Shown one piece after another: positions 45,541 through 54,275 of a stretch of DNA of 64,000 bases (position 1 is its first letter; each line of letters begins with the position of its first letter). A program made the translations under genes and the position numbers. The notes under the pieces are model-generated. The model saw nothing but the letters and a program-made list of their open reading frames with translations, had not been told where the DNA came from and did not search any database. Source of the stretch: DATARH01 sp963734125 (GTDB lineage: Bacteria > Pseudomonadota > Alphaproteobacteria > ATCC43930 > CGMCC-115725); assembly GCA_963734125.1 (NCBI GenBank), contig CAVTGB010000036.1, positions 30,994 through 94,993 of the forward strand. The letters run 5' to 3'.

Positions 45541-47064
45541 TCAGTTCGGCGGCAGGTGCAGCCACAGGAACGGCGTCGGCTGCTCGACCCGGGGATAGGC
45601 CTGGCGCATTGCGGCGTCGACCAAAGGGGTGCGGCGTTGGCTGCCGCCGGGCGCGTTGTCGGCGGTGATCATGAAGGCGAAGCCGTGCGACCGGATCATC
45701 CCGACGAGGGGTCCCTCGTCCCAGCGCCCGAGCGTCGCCAGTTCGGTGACGATCGCGGGCTCGAAGACCACCGGTTTTCCAGCGCGCATCAAGAGCGCCA
45801 TATCCTCGGAGGCGACCGGCTTGGTCGCCGCGGCGACGCGAGAGAGGAGCACCGCCATCGGCGCGAGCTGCGCTTCCAGAGCCTCGTCCAGGATATCGCG
45901 CTGCGGCAGGATCACGGCGCCGAGGATCAGGAGAGCGAGGATCGGCGGCGTCGCGACCGCCGGGGAGCGCCACTCGGCGCCGACGAGGTCCGAGAGCATG
46001 ACGCCGATGAGGACGCAGCCGACGCAGTCCTCGTCGAGGAAAAAATTGCTGTTGGCGCCCGACTTGCCGGCGAGGAGCAGCATCAGGCTGGCCAGGGTGA
46101 AGTAGACCAGAACAATGGCCCGCGCCGTGGTCGCCCGGTCCGCCTCGCGCATCTTCAGGCGTCGGTCGAAGAGGCCGGGCAGGATCGCGATGGCGGCGAT
46201 CGGCATCAGCGCCATGAACGGGAAGTTCGCCCGTTCCTCGCCCGCGAACAGCCGCCACGCATGGCGAAGCGAATAGCGGTTGATGTTGTAGCCGACGATG
46301 TTGAGGAGAAACCCGCCATCGGTCAGCCACTGCATCAATCCGAGCGCGGCGACGCCCACGATCCCCGCGGTCGCGGCGGCGCCGAGGGCGCCGCGCGGGT
46401 TGCGCACCAGCGCGATCAGGAACACCGCGACGCCGGCCGGCAACTCCGTCTGCTTGGTGAACACCGCGGCGAGGCAGAAGAGCAGCGCCGCGGCGGTGCC
46501 CCAAAACCGGCCGTCGGCGCAGGCGCCTACGAACACCCCGATCATGGCGAAACCGACCGCCGCCATGTCGACGCGCATCAGGAGGCTCCAATCGTGCTCC
46601 GTAGGGAGGCGCAGCGCCAGCAGCCCGGCGGCGAGCGCGACGGCCCACTCGGCCCTGGCTATCGGCCGGCCGTCGCCGCGGGCACAGATCCGCACCAGCG
46701 CCGCCACCGCCAGCGCGATCAGCACCCCCGCCGACGCGGAAACCAGGCGGCCGGCGGCGAGAAAGTCCGGCTCTAGCGCCAACCCCGCGCGGGTAATCAG
46801 GTAGTAGAGCGGCGGGTAATGAAAAACGATGAACGGCAGATCCTGCGCGGTGCCGTACATGCGCGGTCCGGGGATCAGCGCGGCCTGCTGCCAAACGATG
46901 CCCTCGCCGTATTCAAGTTCGAAGGGGAAGCGCATCGACGCGGTGAAATCCTGAAAGACGCCGACCGCGCGCACCGTGAGAATAGCCACAAGAGCGCCGA
47001 CGAGACCCAGGCAAATCCAGCGCCGCGTTCGCGATACCGGACGCGGCGTCCACGCGGACCGCAT
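45541..47064 (-). CDS. GT-C fold membrane glycosyltransferase-like protein
   Basis: A 507-residue protein with about ten membrane segments. The first periplasmic loop has FPFELEYGEGIVWQQAAL, the acidic patch used by GT-C enzymes that take sugars from polyprenyl carriers, then VFHYPPLYYLITRAG, RLPTEHDWSLLMRVDMAAV and FTKQTELPAGVAVFLIALV. A C-terminal soluble part follows the last segment. With the methyltransferase and GT2 upstream on the same strand it suggests a lipid-linked sugar pathway at the inner membrane. Confidence 0.78.
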   Translation of the reverse strand: MRSAWTPRPVSRTRRWICLGLVGALVAILTVRAVGVFQDFTASMRFPFELEYGEGIVWQQAALIPGPRMYGTAQDLPFIVFHYPPLYYLITRAGLALEPDFLAAGRLVSASAGVLIALAVAALVRICARGDGRPIARAEWAVALAAGLLALRLPTEHDWSLLMRVDMAAVGFAMIGVFVGACADGRFWGTAAALLFCLAAVFTKQTELPAGVAVFLIALVRNPRGALGAAATAGIVGVAALGLMQWLTDGGFLLNIVGYNINRYSLRHAWRLFAGEERANFPFMALMPIAAIAILPGLFDRRLKMREADRATTARAIVLVYFTLASLMLLLAGKSGANSNFFLDEDCVGCVLIGVMLSDLVGAEWRSPAVATPPILALLILGAVILPQRDILDEALEAQLAPMAVLLSRVAAATKPVASEDMALLMRAGKPVVFEPAIVTELATLGRWDEGPLVGMIRSHGFAFMITADNAPGGSQRRTPLVDAAMRQAYPRVEQPTPFLWLHLPPN

Positions 47065-47078
47065 CGCCCCCTCCCGGT

Positions 47079-47720
47079 TCAGCGTCGCGGCCGGGCGCGC
47101 ACGAGCATCTGCTTGCCCATCGGTTTGAATGGCGCGGCGAGCCAGGCGCGGATCAGGAACGGCGTCACCGGCAGGCGGCTCTTGACGGAAAGCGGCATGA
47201 AGCGCGGCTCGACCCGGAATACCTCGTAGCCGTTGGCGGTAAGGTAGTCGGCCAGGCTGACATGCGAATAGACGCTCTTGTGATCAAAATCGTCGAAGTA
47301 TTCGCGGAAGGCGTAGCGGTAGTTGGGCTGCACTATGGTCAACGTACCTAGCGCCGAGAGCTTGGAACGCAAGGCGTCGAGTGTCACCCCGAACTCGTCC
47401 TGCGTCAGGTGTTCGAAGAGATTGCTGGCAAAGGCGAAATCGACCGCGCCGTCGGCCAGGAAGTCGAGGTTGGTGACGCTGCCGACCCGGTGCTCGATGC
47501 CGGGCGCGAGATGAGCCGGAAAACCCTCCCACGAATCGACCGCGATGCGGCGGCGAGCGATCACCGAGTTGATGAAATTGCAATAGCCGGCACCGAGGTC
47601 GAGCACGCAATCATCGGGGCGGACCATGGCGCTGAAACAATAGCGCCACAGGCTCTGCCACAACACGTCGCGACGGGCGTCGGCGATCAGGCGGGAGTTA
47701 TGGTAATCGACCCGGGTCAC
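47079..47720 (-). CDS. SAM-dependent methyltransferase
   Basis: A 213-residue protein from GTG 47720, whose GTGA overlaps the stop of the GT2 gene; longer upstream readings lie inside that gene. CVLDLGAGYCNFINSVIARR is motif I, followed by VDFAFASNLFEHLTQDE and LSALGTLTIVQPNYRYAFRE. The HDHKSVYSHVS-like region is shared by methyltransferases next to polyprenyl-sugar glycosyltransferases. Probably modifies the product of the neighbouring glycosyltransferases. Confidence 0.83.
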   Translation of the reverse strand: MTRVDYHNSRLIADARRDVLWQSLWRYCFSAMVRPDDCVLDLGAGYCNFINSVIARRRIAVDSWEGFPAHLAPGIEHRVGSVTNLDFLADGAVDFAFASNLFEHLTQDEFGVTLDALRSKLSALGTLTIVQPNYRYAFREYFDDFDHKSVYSHVSLADYLTANGYEVFRVEPRFMPLSVKSRLPVTPFLIRAWLAAPFKPMGKQMLVRARPRR

Positions 47721-48712
47721 CGGGCGATCGCCTTCCAGCTCCAGACGATGCCGAGGACCATGCGCAGTCCCACCTTGAGCGCGCGTCCATTGTTGAGGTT
47801 GCCGCCCTTGCTGCGGCCGACGCGCGGGTGGAACGTAATCGGGCACTCGACGATGTCGCAGCCGTGGCCGAGCGCGACATCGAGGAAATGGGCATTGAAT
47901 TCCAGATTCACCGCCGGGTCGAGATGCGCCATCAGCGGGGTCAGCGCCGAGCGGCGGCACAATTTATAGGTCGTGCCGACATCGGTGATGGTGCTGCGGC
48001 CAAGATGCTTTGCCTCCAGCAACTTTCCGACAAACCAATTGCCATAGTACATAAACGTGCTGAGCTGCGTGATCCGGGCGCGCAGGCGTTCGACCGTGCG
48101 GGTGCCGCCGACGATGTCGGCGTGCGGCGCATAAGCCAGGAATTTGTCGATGTCATACGCCCGGAACGTGCGGTCGCCTTCGCACAGGACAATCAATTCG
48201 CTGTTGCGACTGATCGCCTCCTCGAAGCAGCGGTAGAGACAGCGGCCAAACCCCTGCTGCGGCTCATTGACAGCAGTCGCCCCGGCCGCCCGGGCGCGCT
48301 CCAACGTCGCGTCCTTACTGTTGTTGCTGACGACGATCACCTCCAGCACCAGCGGATGCGAGCGGAAATCTCGCACCGCATCGCCGATGCTCGCTTCATC
48401 GTCATAGGCGGTGAGCGCCACGACGACGCGAGGGTCGGCGATCGAATCGTGCCTGACCTCCTGGCGCGGCGAGCGCTTGCGGCCAAAAAACACGAAGAGA
48501 TCCACGAACGCCAGGCCGAGGCCGAGCGTCAGCGGCATGCCGCTATACCAGACGATCCATTCGTTGAACGCGAGAAACCGCTCGCCGCCGCCCAGCAAGT
48601 CGCGCGGGATCGCCAGCAGGACGCCGAACAGGTACATCGCGATGCCGAGGCACGCCAGCAGCATGCCGTACATCAACAGCGGCACACGGTGATCGGGGAA
48701 CCGCCTTGTCAC
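47717..48712 (-). CDS. GT2 family glycosyltransferase with N-terminal membrane segments
   Basis: 331 residues. Two N-terminal hydrophobic segments (~12-34 and ~55-74) precede a GT-A domain: VVVALTAYDDEASIGDAV, EVIVVSNNSKDATLERARAAG, ELIVLCEGDRTF (DxD-like Glu-Gly-Asp) and GTTYKLCRRSALTPLMAHLD. ITFHPRVGRSKGGNLNNGRAL matches dolichol/polyprenyl-phosphate mannose synthase-like enzymes. It heads the leftward GT2-methyltransferase-GT-C set, consistent with supply of a polyprenyl-linked sugar. Confidence 0.87.
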   Translation of the reverse strand: MTRRFPDHRVPLLMYGMLLACLGIAMYLFGVLLAIPRDLLGGGERFLAFNEWIVWYSGMPLTLGLGLAFVDLFVFFGRKRSPRQEVRHDSIADPRVVVALTAYDDEASIGDAVRDFRSHPLVLEVIVVSNNSKDATLERARAAGATAVNEPQQGFGRCLYRCFEEAISRNSELIVLCEGDRTFRAYDIDKFLAYAPHADIVGGTRTVERLRARITQLSTFMYYGNWFVGKLLEAKHLGRSTITDVGTTYKLCRRSALTPLMAHLDPAVNLEFNAHFLDVALGHGCDIVECPITFHPRVGRSKGGNLNNGRALKVGLRMVLGIVWSWKAIAR

Positions 48713-49338
48713 GACGTGCGATTCTACGCCGCTTGGCGCGGGTCTGTCATGGCTTCATCAGCATCAAGGGGTGTGCCCGGCCTGGCGGCGAACGGCCGCG
48801 ACGGGGCCACGCGCGCGGACGCTCCCAGCCGCGCGTCCTGTGCTTTCCGGGGGCCGGGCGTGAGGAACCGCGCGTCCGAACCGCCGGGACCGCTTCGCCG
48901 GGGCTGCGGTCCAGGCTCAGTGCGGCGCCAGGCTCGGCGCGGCGTGGTGCGCGCCGACCGCGCGCCTGATCCACAGCCATACCAGGGCGCTGGCGGCAAG
49001 GACGCTCACGCTGACGGTCACCAGGACAGCCAGGAATATCGTTAGCAACTGTTCGGCGAGCGCCTCGAGCGCAAGGATGCTCAAGTTACCGATAAGGCCA
49101 ACGATCAGGGGGGGTGTCGTTAACCAGTCCATACGATCGATCATCGGCCGGTTGTATTAAAAATTGGTTCCTATCGGCACGCGATGGGGACGGCGCGGCT
49201 CGCGCCGGCGACGGGTGGCACCGGCTGCGCGCCGGCGTGCGCACGGACCGGTTCCCTTGACCGCGGCCAAAGGAAGTCGGCAATCTTCGATCAGCTGAAG
49301 AGCGCCGGTCGCGGTGCGGCTGCGGAGAGGATTTTGTC
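48713..49338. other. Gene-poor stretch
   Basis: No recognisable family in any frame. The only plausible coding is the small hydrophobic frame at 48917-49144. The right end is the leader of the DUF1326 gene. No tRNA, repeat or convincing terminator was seen. Confidence 0.5.
48917..49144 (-). CDS. Possible small membrane protein
   Basis: A 75-residue frame with two hydrophobic segments (LIVGLIGNLSILALEAL and IFLAVLVTVSVSVLAASALVWLWI), a plausible inner-membrane hairpin. There is no ribosome binding site before ATG 49144 or 49132 and no family match, so a chance frame is possible. Confidence 0.3.
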   Translation of the reverse strand: MIDRMDWLTTPPLIVGLIGNLSILALEALAEQLLTIFLAVLVTVSVSVLAASALVWLWIRRAVGAHHAAPSLAPH

Positions 49339-49962
49339 ATGCCCGAACCGAACTGGTCGTTGCGCGGTGAGTACATGGAAAGCTGCGATTGCGACTATCT
49401 ATGCCCGTGCATCTATACCAATCCGCAAGGTCCGGCGACGAACGACCATTGCACGGCGGTGATGGTGTTCCGGATCGACGAGGGCCGCTCCGGGACGGTG
49501 CGCCTCGACGGCCTCAAATTCGCGCTGGTGATCCGCTCCGGCAAGGTGATGGCCGACGGCAACTGGATCTTCGCGGCGGTTGTCGACGAGGCGGCCGACG
49601 CGGCGCAGCGCGAGGCGCTCGCCGCGATCGCGGGCGGCGAAGCTGGCGGCCCGCCGGGGATGATCCGGCAAAACCTGGTCAGCGATTTCCGCGGCATCGC
49701 CTATAAGCCGATCGAATTCGCGATGGCCGGGCTGATGCGCCGCGTCGCGATCCCGGAGGTGCTGTCGTTCGAGATCGACGGCGTCGCCTCACGCAACCGC
49801 GGCGGCGACCCCTACTACATCGACAATGTCGGGCATCCCGCCAGCCGCCGCCTTGCGCTCGCGCGGGCCAAGGAAATCCACCTCCACGCCTTCGGCGTCG
49901 ACCTCGATTTGACAGGACGCGGCAATAACGGTCATTTCGCACCCTTTGCCTGGGCCGGCTGA
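49339..49962 (+). CDS. DUF1326 domain protein
   Basis: A 207-residue protein. The Cys-rich N-terminus ESCDCDYLCPCIYTNPQGPA, FALVIRSGKVMADGNWIF and the C-terminal HLHAFGVDLDLTGRGNNGHF are the family pattern. The clustered Cys suggest a metal or redox site, but function is unknown. It is 12 to 21 bases upstream of the FAD monooxygenase and probably co-transcribed. Confidence 0.92.
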   Translation: MPEPNWSLRGEYMESCDCDYLCPCIYTNPQGPATNDHCTAVMVFRIDEGRSGTVRLDGLKFALVIRSGKVMADGNWIFAAVVDEAADAAQREALAAIAGGEAGGPPGMIRQNLVSDFRGIAYKPIEFAMAGLMRRVAIPEVLSFEIDGVASRNRGGDPYYIDNVGHPASRRLALARAKEIHLHAFGVDLDLTGRGNNGHFAPFAWAG

Positions 49963-49983
49963 GCGGTCGGGAGGGTGCGCGCC

Positions 49984-51171
49984 GTGCTGAAGGTTGCGGT
50001 TATCGGCGGCGGGCTTGGCGGGCTCAGCGCCGCCGTGGCGCTCAACCAGGCCGGGTTCGCCGTCGAGGTTTACGAGCAGGCGCCCGAACTGACCGAGATC
50101 GGCGGCGGCATCAACATGGGTCCCAACGCCGCGCGCGTGCTGCGCCGGCTCGGCCTCGGGCCCGGGCTCGACCGCGAGGGCGTGCGCCCGCTGGGCACCC
50201 ATCAGCGGCGCTGGGAGGACGGGCGCACCTTGCAGAAGGCGGCGCTCAACCCGCTGTGCGAAGCGCTTTATGGCGCGCCGCATATCACCATTCACCGCGC
50301 CGATCTGTTGGCGGTAATTGCCGCCGGCGTGCCCTCGGAGCGCATTCATCTCGGCCACCGGCTGGCCGGCCTCGTCGACCAGGGCGACAGGATCGAGGCA
50401 TGGTTCGAGAACGGCGCGCGGATTTCGTGCGACGTGCTGGTCGGCGCCGACGGCATCCACTCGGCGGTGCGCGCCCAGCTCTTTGGCGAGGAAGAACCGC
50501 GCTTTGCCGGCTGCGTCGCCTATCGCGGATTGGTGCCGGTGGAGCGCATCGAGGGTCTCGGGCTCGAACTCGGCAGCCAGTCGTGGGTCGGCCCGGGCGG
50601 CCATTTCGTGCACTATTTCGTGTCGCGCGGGCGGCTGTTGAACTTCGTCGGCTGGACCGAGCACGACACCTGGAACCGCGAGGACTGGACCGACCGCGCC
50701 ACGATCACAAGGGCGCTCGCCGCGTTCGCCGGCTGGCACAGCCAGATCGGCCGCATCATCGCCGCCGCCGACACCTGCTTTATCTGGGCGCTCTTTGACC
50801 GCGACCCGCTGGCGCGCTGGTCGGTCGGGCGCGCGACATTATTGGGCGACGCCTGCCACCCGATGTACCCGTTCATGGGCCAGGGCGCCGCGCAAGCGAT
50901 CGAGGATGGCGCCACGCTCGCCGCCTGCCTCCTCGCCGCCGGAGATGGGGATCCGGCCGCGGCACTCAAACACTATGAACAGCTGCGCCTGCCGCGCGTC
51001 ACCCGGCTGCAACAGCTATCGCGCGGCAACAAGACCCGCTTTCACCTGCCGGACGGCCCGGCGCAACAAGCGCGCGACGCCGAATGGGCCCGCTCTGGCG
51101 ACCGCTCGCCCGATGCGCTGCGCTGGCTCTACGCTCACGACCCCAGCGCCCTCGAACCGGCGCCGGCCTGA
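49984..51171 (+). CDS. FAD-dependent monooxygenase (salicylate/hydroxybenzoate hydroxylase type)
   Basis: A 395-residue flavoprotein from GTG 49984 (GGAGG nine bases upstream; an in-frame GTG at 49975 overlaps that site). VAVIGGGLGGLSAAVALNQ binds the ADP moiety, VLVGADGIHSAVR is the DG motif, and GDACHPMYPFMGQGAAQAIE contacts the flavin. Such enzymes use NAD(P)H and O2 to hydroxylate aromatic acids; the ring substrate is unknown and no ring-cleavage gene is nearby. Confidence 0.92.
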   Translation: MLKVAVIGGGLGGLSAAVALNQAGFAVEVYEQAPELTEIGGGINMGPNAARVLRRLGLGPGLDREGVRPLGTHQRRWEDGRTLQKAALNPLCEALYGAPHITIHRADLLAVIAAGVPSERIHLGHRLAGLVDQGDRIEAWFENGARISCDVLVGADGIHSAVRAQLFGEEEPRFAGCVAYRGLVPVERIEGLGLELGSQSWVGPGGHFVHYFVSRGRLLNFVGWTEHDTWNREDWTDRATITRALAAFAGWHSQIGRIIAAADTCFIWALFDRDPLARWSVGRATLLGDACHPMYPFMGQGAAQAIEDGATLAACLLAAGDGDPAAALKHYEQLRLPRVTRLQQLSRGNKTRFHLPDGPAQQARDAEWARSGDRSPDALRWLYAHDPSALEPAPA

Positions 51172-51209
51172 GCGCGGCTGAGGAGAGCGAAGCTGATGAG
51201 AGCGAATAG

Positions 51210-52262
51210 GTGACCTTGCACACCGCCGACCTGACTGCACGCGGCCTCGTCGCGCCGGAGCGGCTCACGGATTTGCGCCGGGTGGCGGCGCAGTTCGCGG
51301 TCGCGGTGACCGAGGAGATGGCGGCGCTGATCGACTCCGCCGACCCGAAGGACCCGATCGCGGCGCAATTCTTGCCGAGCGCCGCCGAACTCGACACGAC
51401 GGCCGACGACCAGGCCGACCCGATCGGTGACGAGCGCTGGTCGCCATTGCCCGGCCTCGTCCATCGCTACCCCGACCGCGTGCTCCTGAAGCCGATCCTC
51501 ACGTGCCCGGTCTATTGCCGCTTTTGCTTCCGCAGGGAGCAGGTCGGCAAGGGTCGGGGCATGCTCGCGCCCGCGGCGCTCGACCGCGCCTTCGGGTATA
51601 TCGCCGCGCATCCCGAGATCTGGGAGGTCATCGTCACCGGCGGCGATCCGTTTCTGTTGTCGCCGCGCCGCATCGCCGCGATCGTGCGCCGGCTCGAGGC
51701 GATCCCACACCTCGCCGTCATCCGCTTTCATACCCGCGTGCCGGTCGCCGAGCCGCGGCGGGCCGGCGCTGCGCTCGTCGCCGCGCTTACGGCACAGAAG
51801 GCGCTCTACGTCGTCATTCACGTCAACCACCCGCGCGAATTGACCCCGGCCATGCGGGACGCGGTCGGGCGCCTCGTCCGCGCCGGAATTCCCGTCCTGT
51901 CGCAGAGCGTCCTCTTACGCGGCGTCAACGACGACGCTGCGGTGCTGGAAGCGCTGTTGCGCGGGCTCGTCGCGATGCGGGTCAAGCCCTATTACCTGCA
52001 TCATCCCGATCTCGCGCCCGGCACCGGGCATTTCCGGCTCGGGATCGCGGAGGGACAGCGGATCGTCGGCGCGCTGCGCGGCCGCGTCTCGGGGCTGTGC
52101 CAGCCAACTTACGTCCTCGACATCCCCGGCGGCTACGGCAAGGTCCCGTTAACGCCGAGCGCAGCCAAGCCGGGTGAGCGGCCGGGGTCGTGGGTTGTCG
52201 AGGATCCCGCTGGCCGTACCCACCCCTATCCTCCACCGGCCACAACCGCGGCCGACAGCTGA
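51210..52262 (+). CDS. Lysine 2,3-aminomutase-like radical SAM protein (EpmB/KamA family)
   Basis: A 350-residue radical SAM enzyme with the cluster C99-PVY-C103-RF-C106, VTGGDPFLL, and QPTYVLDIPGGYGKVPL, where the Lys binds PLP. The length fits the short EpmB/YjeK or single-domain aminomutase group rather than full KamA. EpmB turns alpha-lysine into beta-lysine for EF-P; the partner genes epmA and efp are not in this window, so the role is uncertain. Start GTG 51210. Confidence 0.88.
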   Translation: MTLHTADLTARGLVAPERLTDLRRVAAQFAVAVTEEMAALIDSADPKDPIAAQFLPSAAELDTTADDQADPIGDERWSPLPGLVHRYPDRVLLKPILTCPVYCRFCFRREQVGKGRGMLAPAALDRAFGYIAAHPEIWEVIVTGGDPFLLSPRRIAAIVRRLEAIPHLAVIRFHTRVPVAEPRRAGAALVAALTAQKALYVVIHVNHPRELTPAMRDAVGRLVRAGIPVLSQSVLLRGVNDDAAVLEALLRGLVAMRVKPYYLHHPDLAPGTGHFRLGIAEGQRIVGALRGRVSGLCQPTYVLDIPGGYGKVPLTPSAAKPGERPGSWVVEDPAGRTHPYPPPATTAADS

Positions 52263-52272
52263 GCAGGGCGCT

Positions 52273-54045
52273 ATGCTCGCGGCGGCCGACCCGACAATCA
52301 GCCCGACGATGAGCGCGACCGGGGGCCCGACGGCGATCCCGACGATGATTATCGTCGGCGGCGATGCGCTTGCGCTCGGCACGGCGCGCGAGATTTGCCA
52401 ACTTCCCGGCCATCGCGTCGTCGTGCTGTGGGCCGCCGAAGCAGAGTTCGCCGCCGCGGTCGAGGCGGTCGGCGCGATCTTCGTCGCCGGCCGGCCGGAG
52501 AGCAGCGCCGGGCTCGCCGCGGCCGGGGTCGAGCAGGCGGTGTCGATCCTGGCGCTGTCGGGCGACGACCAGCTCAACCTGCAGGCGGCGCTCCGCGCGC
52601 GCGACGCCAATCCGCGCATTCGCATCGTGCTGCGCCAGTTCAACCGCACGCTTGCCGCCAAGATCGAGCAGAACCTGCCGGATTGCTCGGTGCTGTCCTT
52701 GGCCTGGCATTCGGCGGCGACCTATGCGGCGGCGGCGCTCGACCCCTCGTGTCTGCGCGGGTTGCAGTTTCCCGACGGCGACGGCCCGCTGACCGAACTT
52801 GCCGTGCGGCTTGCCGATCGCGAAGCGGTTGCCGGACACACCGTCGCCCGGGCCGAGGCGGCGCTCGGCGCGCGCATCGTCGCGATCGACGGCGAGATCG
52901 ATATCGCCAGCGAGGCAACGATCGCACCGGGAGCGCGCCTCATCGTATTTGCTGCGGTCGACCGGCTACTCCCCTCGACCCCCCGTCAGCTGACGCCGCC
53001 GCACCGGCCGGCATGGCCTGCCCACCTCTATCGCGCGCTGCGCGGGGTCCAGCGGCGGGCGCGGCGGACCGACCCCTACGTCGCCGGGTTCGCGCTGATG
53101 ACGCTGGCGATCTTCGCCGCGGCCACCTTGCATTTCCGCATCTCCCTCGCCAGCGACTGGCTGACTGCGGCCTATTTCGTCTTGAGCACGATGACGACGA
53201 CCGGGTATGGCGACATCACGCCCGACCACAACAACCCCGTGGACATCGCCGCCGCGATGGTGCTGATGCTGTTGGGTACCGTCTTTACCGGGATTTTTAT
53301 TGCCTTTGTCGCCTCGCGCCTGACCCGCGCGCAATGGGTGCGGATGCAGGGTCTGCGTCCGATCCATCGGCGCGGTCACATTATCGTGTGCGGCTGTGGC
53401 AGCATCGGGACCGGGGTCATCGACCTCTTGCTCGGCTTCGACAAGCCGATCGTGGTCGTCGAAAAGACCCCCGATACTGCCCTCGTCGAGCGCGCGCGCG
53501 ACCAGGGTTTCGATCTCCTGACCGGGGATGCCAGCCGCGACGACACGCTCGATCTGTGCAACCTCGCCGGGGCGCACAGCCTCATTGCGCTGACCAATGT
53601 CGATATCCTCAACCTCGAAATCGCCCTGGGGGCGCGCGCCCGCAATCCCTCGATGCCGATCGTCTTACGCATTGCCGAAGCCAACCTCGCCGCCTCGATC
53701 GCCCGCCATTTCCAGTTCGACACGACCTTTTCGGTGGCCGCGCTGGCGGGACCGGTGTTCGCCGGGCTGGCGCGGTTTCCCGGCGCGCGTGGCCGGATCG
53801 CCTTCGACGGACGGGAGTTCGCGATCGCCGAATTCATCCTCGGCCCGACGGTCGAGAGCGAATTGCTGCGCCTGGCGATCCCGCTGGCGACGGCCGAAGA
53901 CGGCGGCGAATTCAGGTTGAGCCGCGATCTGGCCGGGATGCCGCCGGGCACCAGAGCCTTGGTCCTGGTGCCGCTCGGCCCGTTCCACGACGGCAGCGAG
54001 AACATCGCCGCGATCGCCGAGCGGGTGTATGGCGGCGGTTTTTAG
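52273..54045 (+). CDS. Potassium channel protein with RCK domains before and after the pore
   Basis: 590 residues from ATG 52273 (a longer frame from 52174 lies inside the previous gene). Residues ~20-230 are a TrkA-N/TrkA-C-like nucleotide-binding unit (TMIIVGGDALALGTAREI, ILALSGDDQLNLQAAL). Two membrane helices flank the pore (~275-360) with selectivity filter T310-GYGD. A second RCK unit follows (IIVCGCGSIGTGVIDLLLG, LLTGDASRDDTLDL, LIALTNVDILNLEIALGAR). K+ flow gated by nucleotide or ions is inferred. The RCK-pore-RCK order is less common than pore-RCK-RCK. Confidence 0.88.
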   Translation: MLAAADPTISPTMSATGGPTAIPTMIIVGGDALALGTAREICQLPGHRVVVLWAAEAEFAAAVEAVGAIFVAGRPESSAGLAAAGVEQAVSILALSGDDQLNLQAALRARDANPRIRIVLRQFNRTLAAKIEQNLPDCSVLSLAWHSAATYAAAALDPSCLRGLQFPDGDGPLTELAVRLADREAVAGHTVARAEAALGARIVAIDGEIDIASEATIAPGARLIVFAAVDRLLPSTPRQLTPPHRPAWPAHLYRALRGVQRRARRTDPYVAGFALMTLAIFAAATLHFRISLASDWLTAAYFVLSTMTTTGYGDITPDHNNPVDIAAAMVLMLLGTVFTGIFIAFVASRLTRAQWVRMQGLRPIHRRGHIIVCGCGSIGTGVIDLLLGFDKPIVVVEKTPDTALVERARDQGFDLLTGDASRDDTLDLCNLAGAHSLIALTNVDILNLEIALGARARNPSMPIVLRIAEANLAASIARHFQFDTTFSVAALAGPVFAGLARFPGARGRIAFDGREFAIAEFILGPTVESELLRLAIPLATAEDGGEFRLSRDLAGMPPGTRALVLVPLGPFHDGSENIAAIAERVYGGGF

Positions 54046-54275
54046 AGCCGCCCGGTCTTCCGATCGAGTTGCACCGCGTTCACCCCCTTCGGGCGGCGGC
54101 GGCACACAACCGCTGACGGGGCCGGCTCTTCGCGCTTGATTGGAGCGGATGCGGAAGGCACGCTTGCTGCGCTGAAGACGATTGGACGCGAGCCTGCCGG
54201 CCCGCATTGGCCTTGGCGGCATCGGCAGACCCAATCAAAGCGTCTCTTGGGCCGTGTAAAGAAGGGGGATTTACC

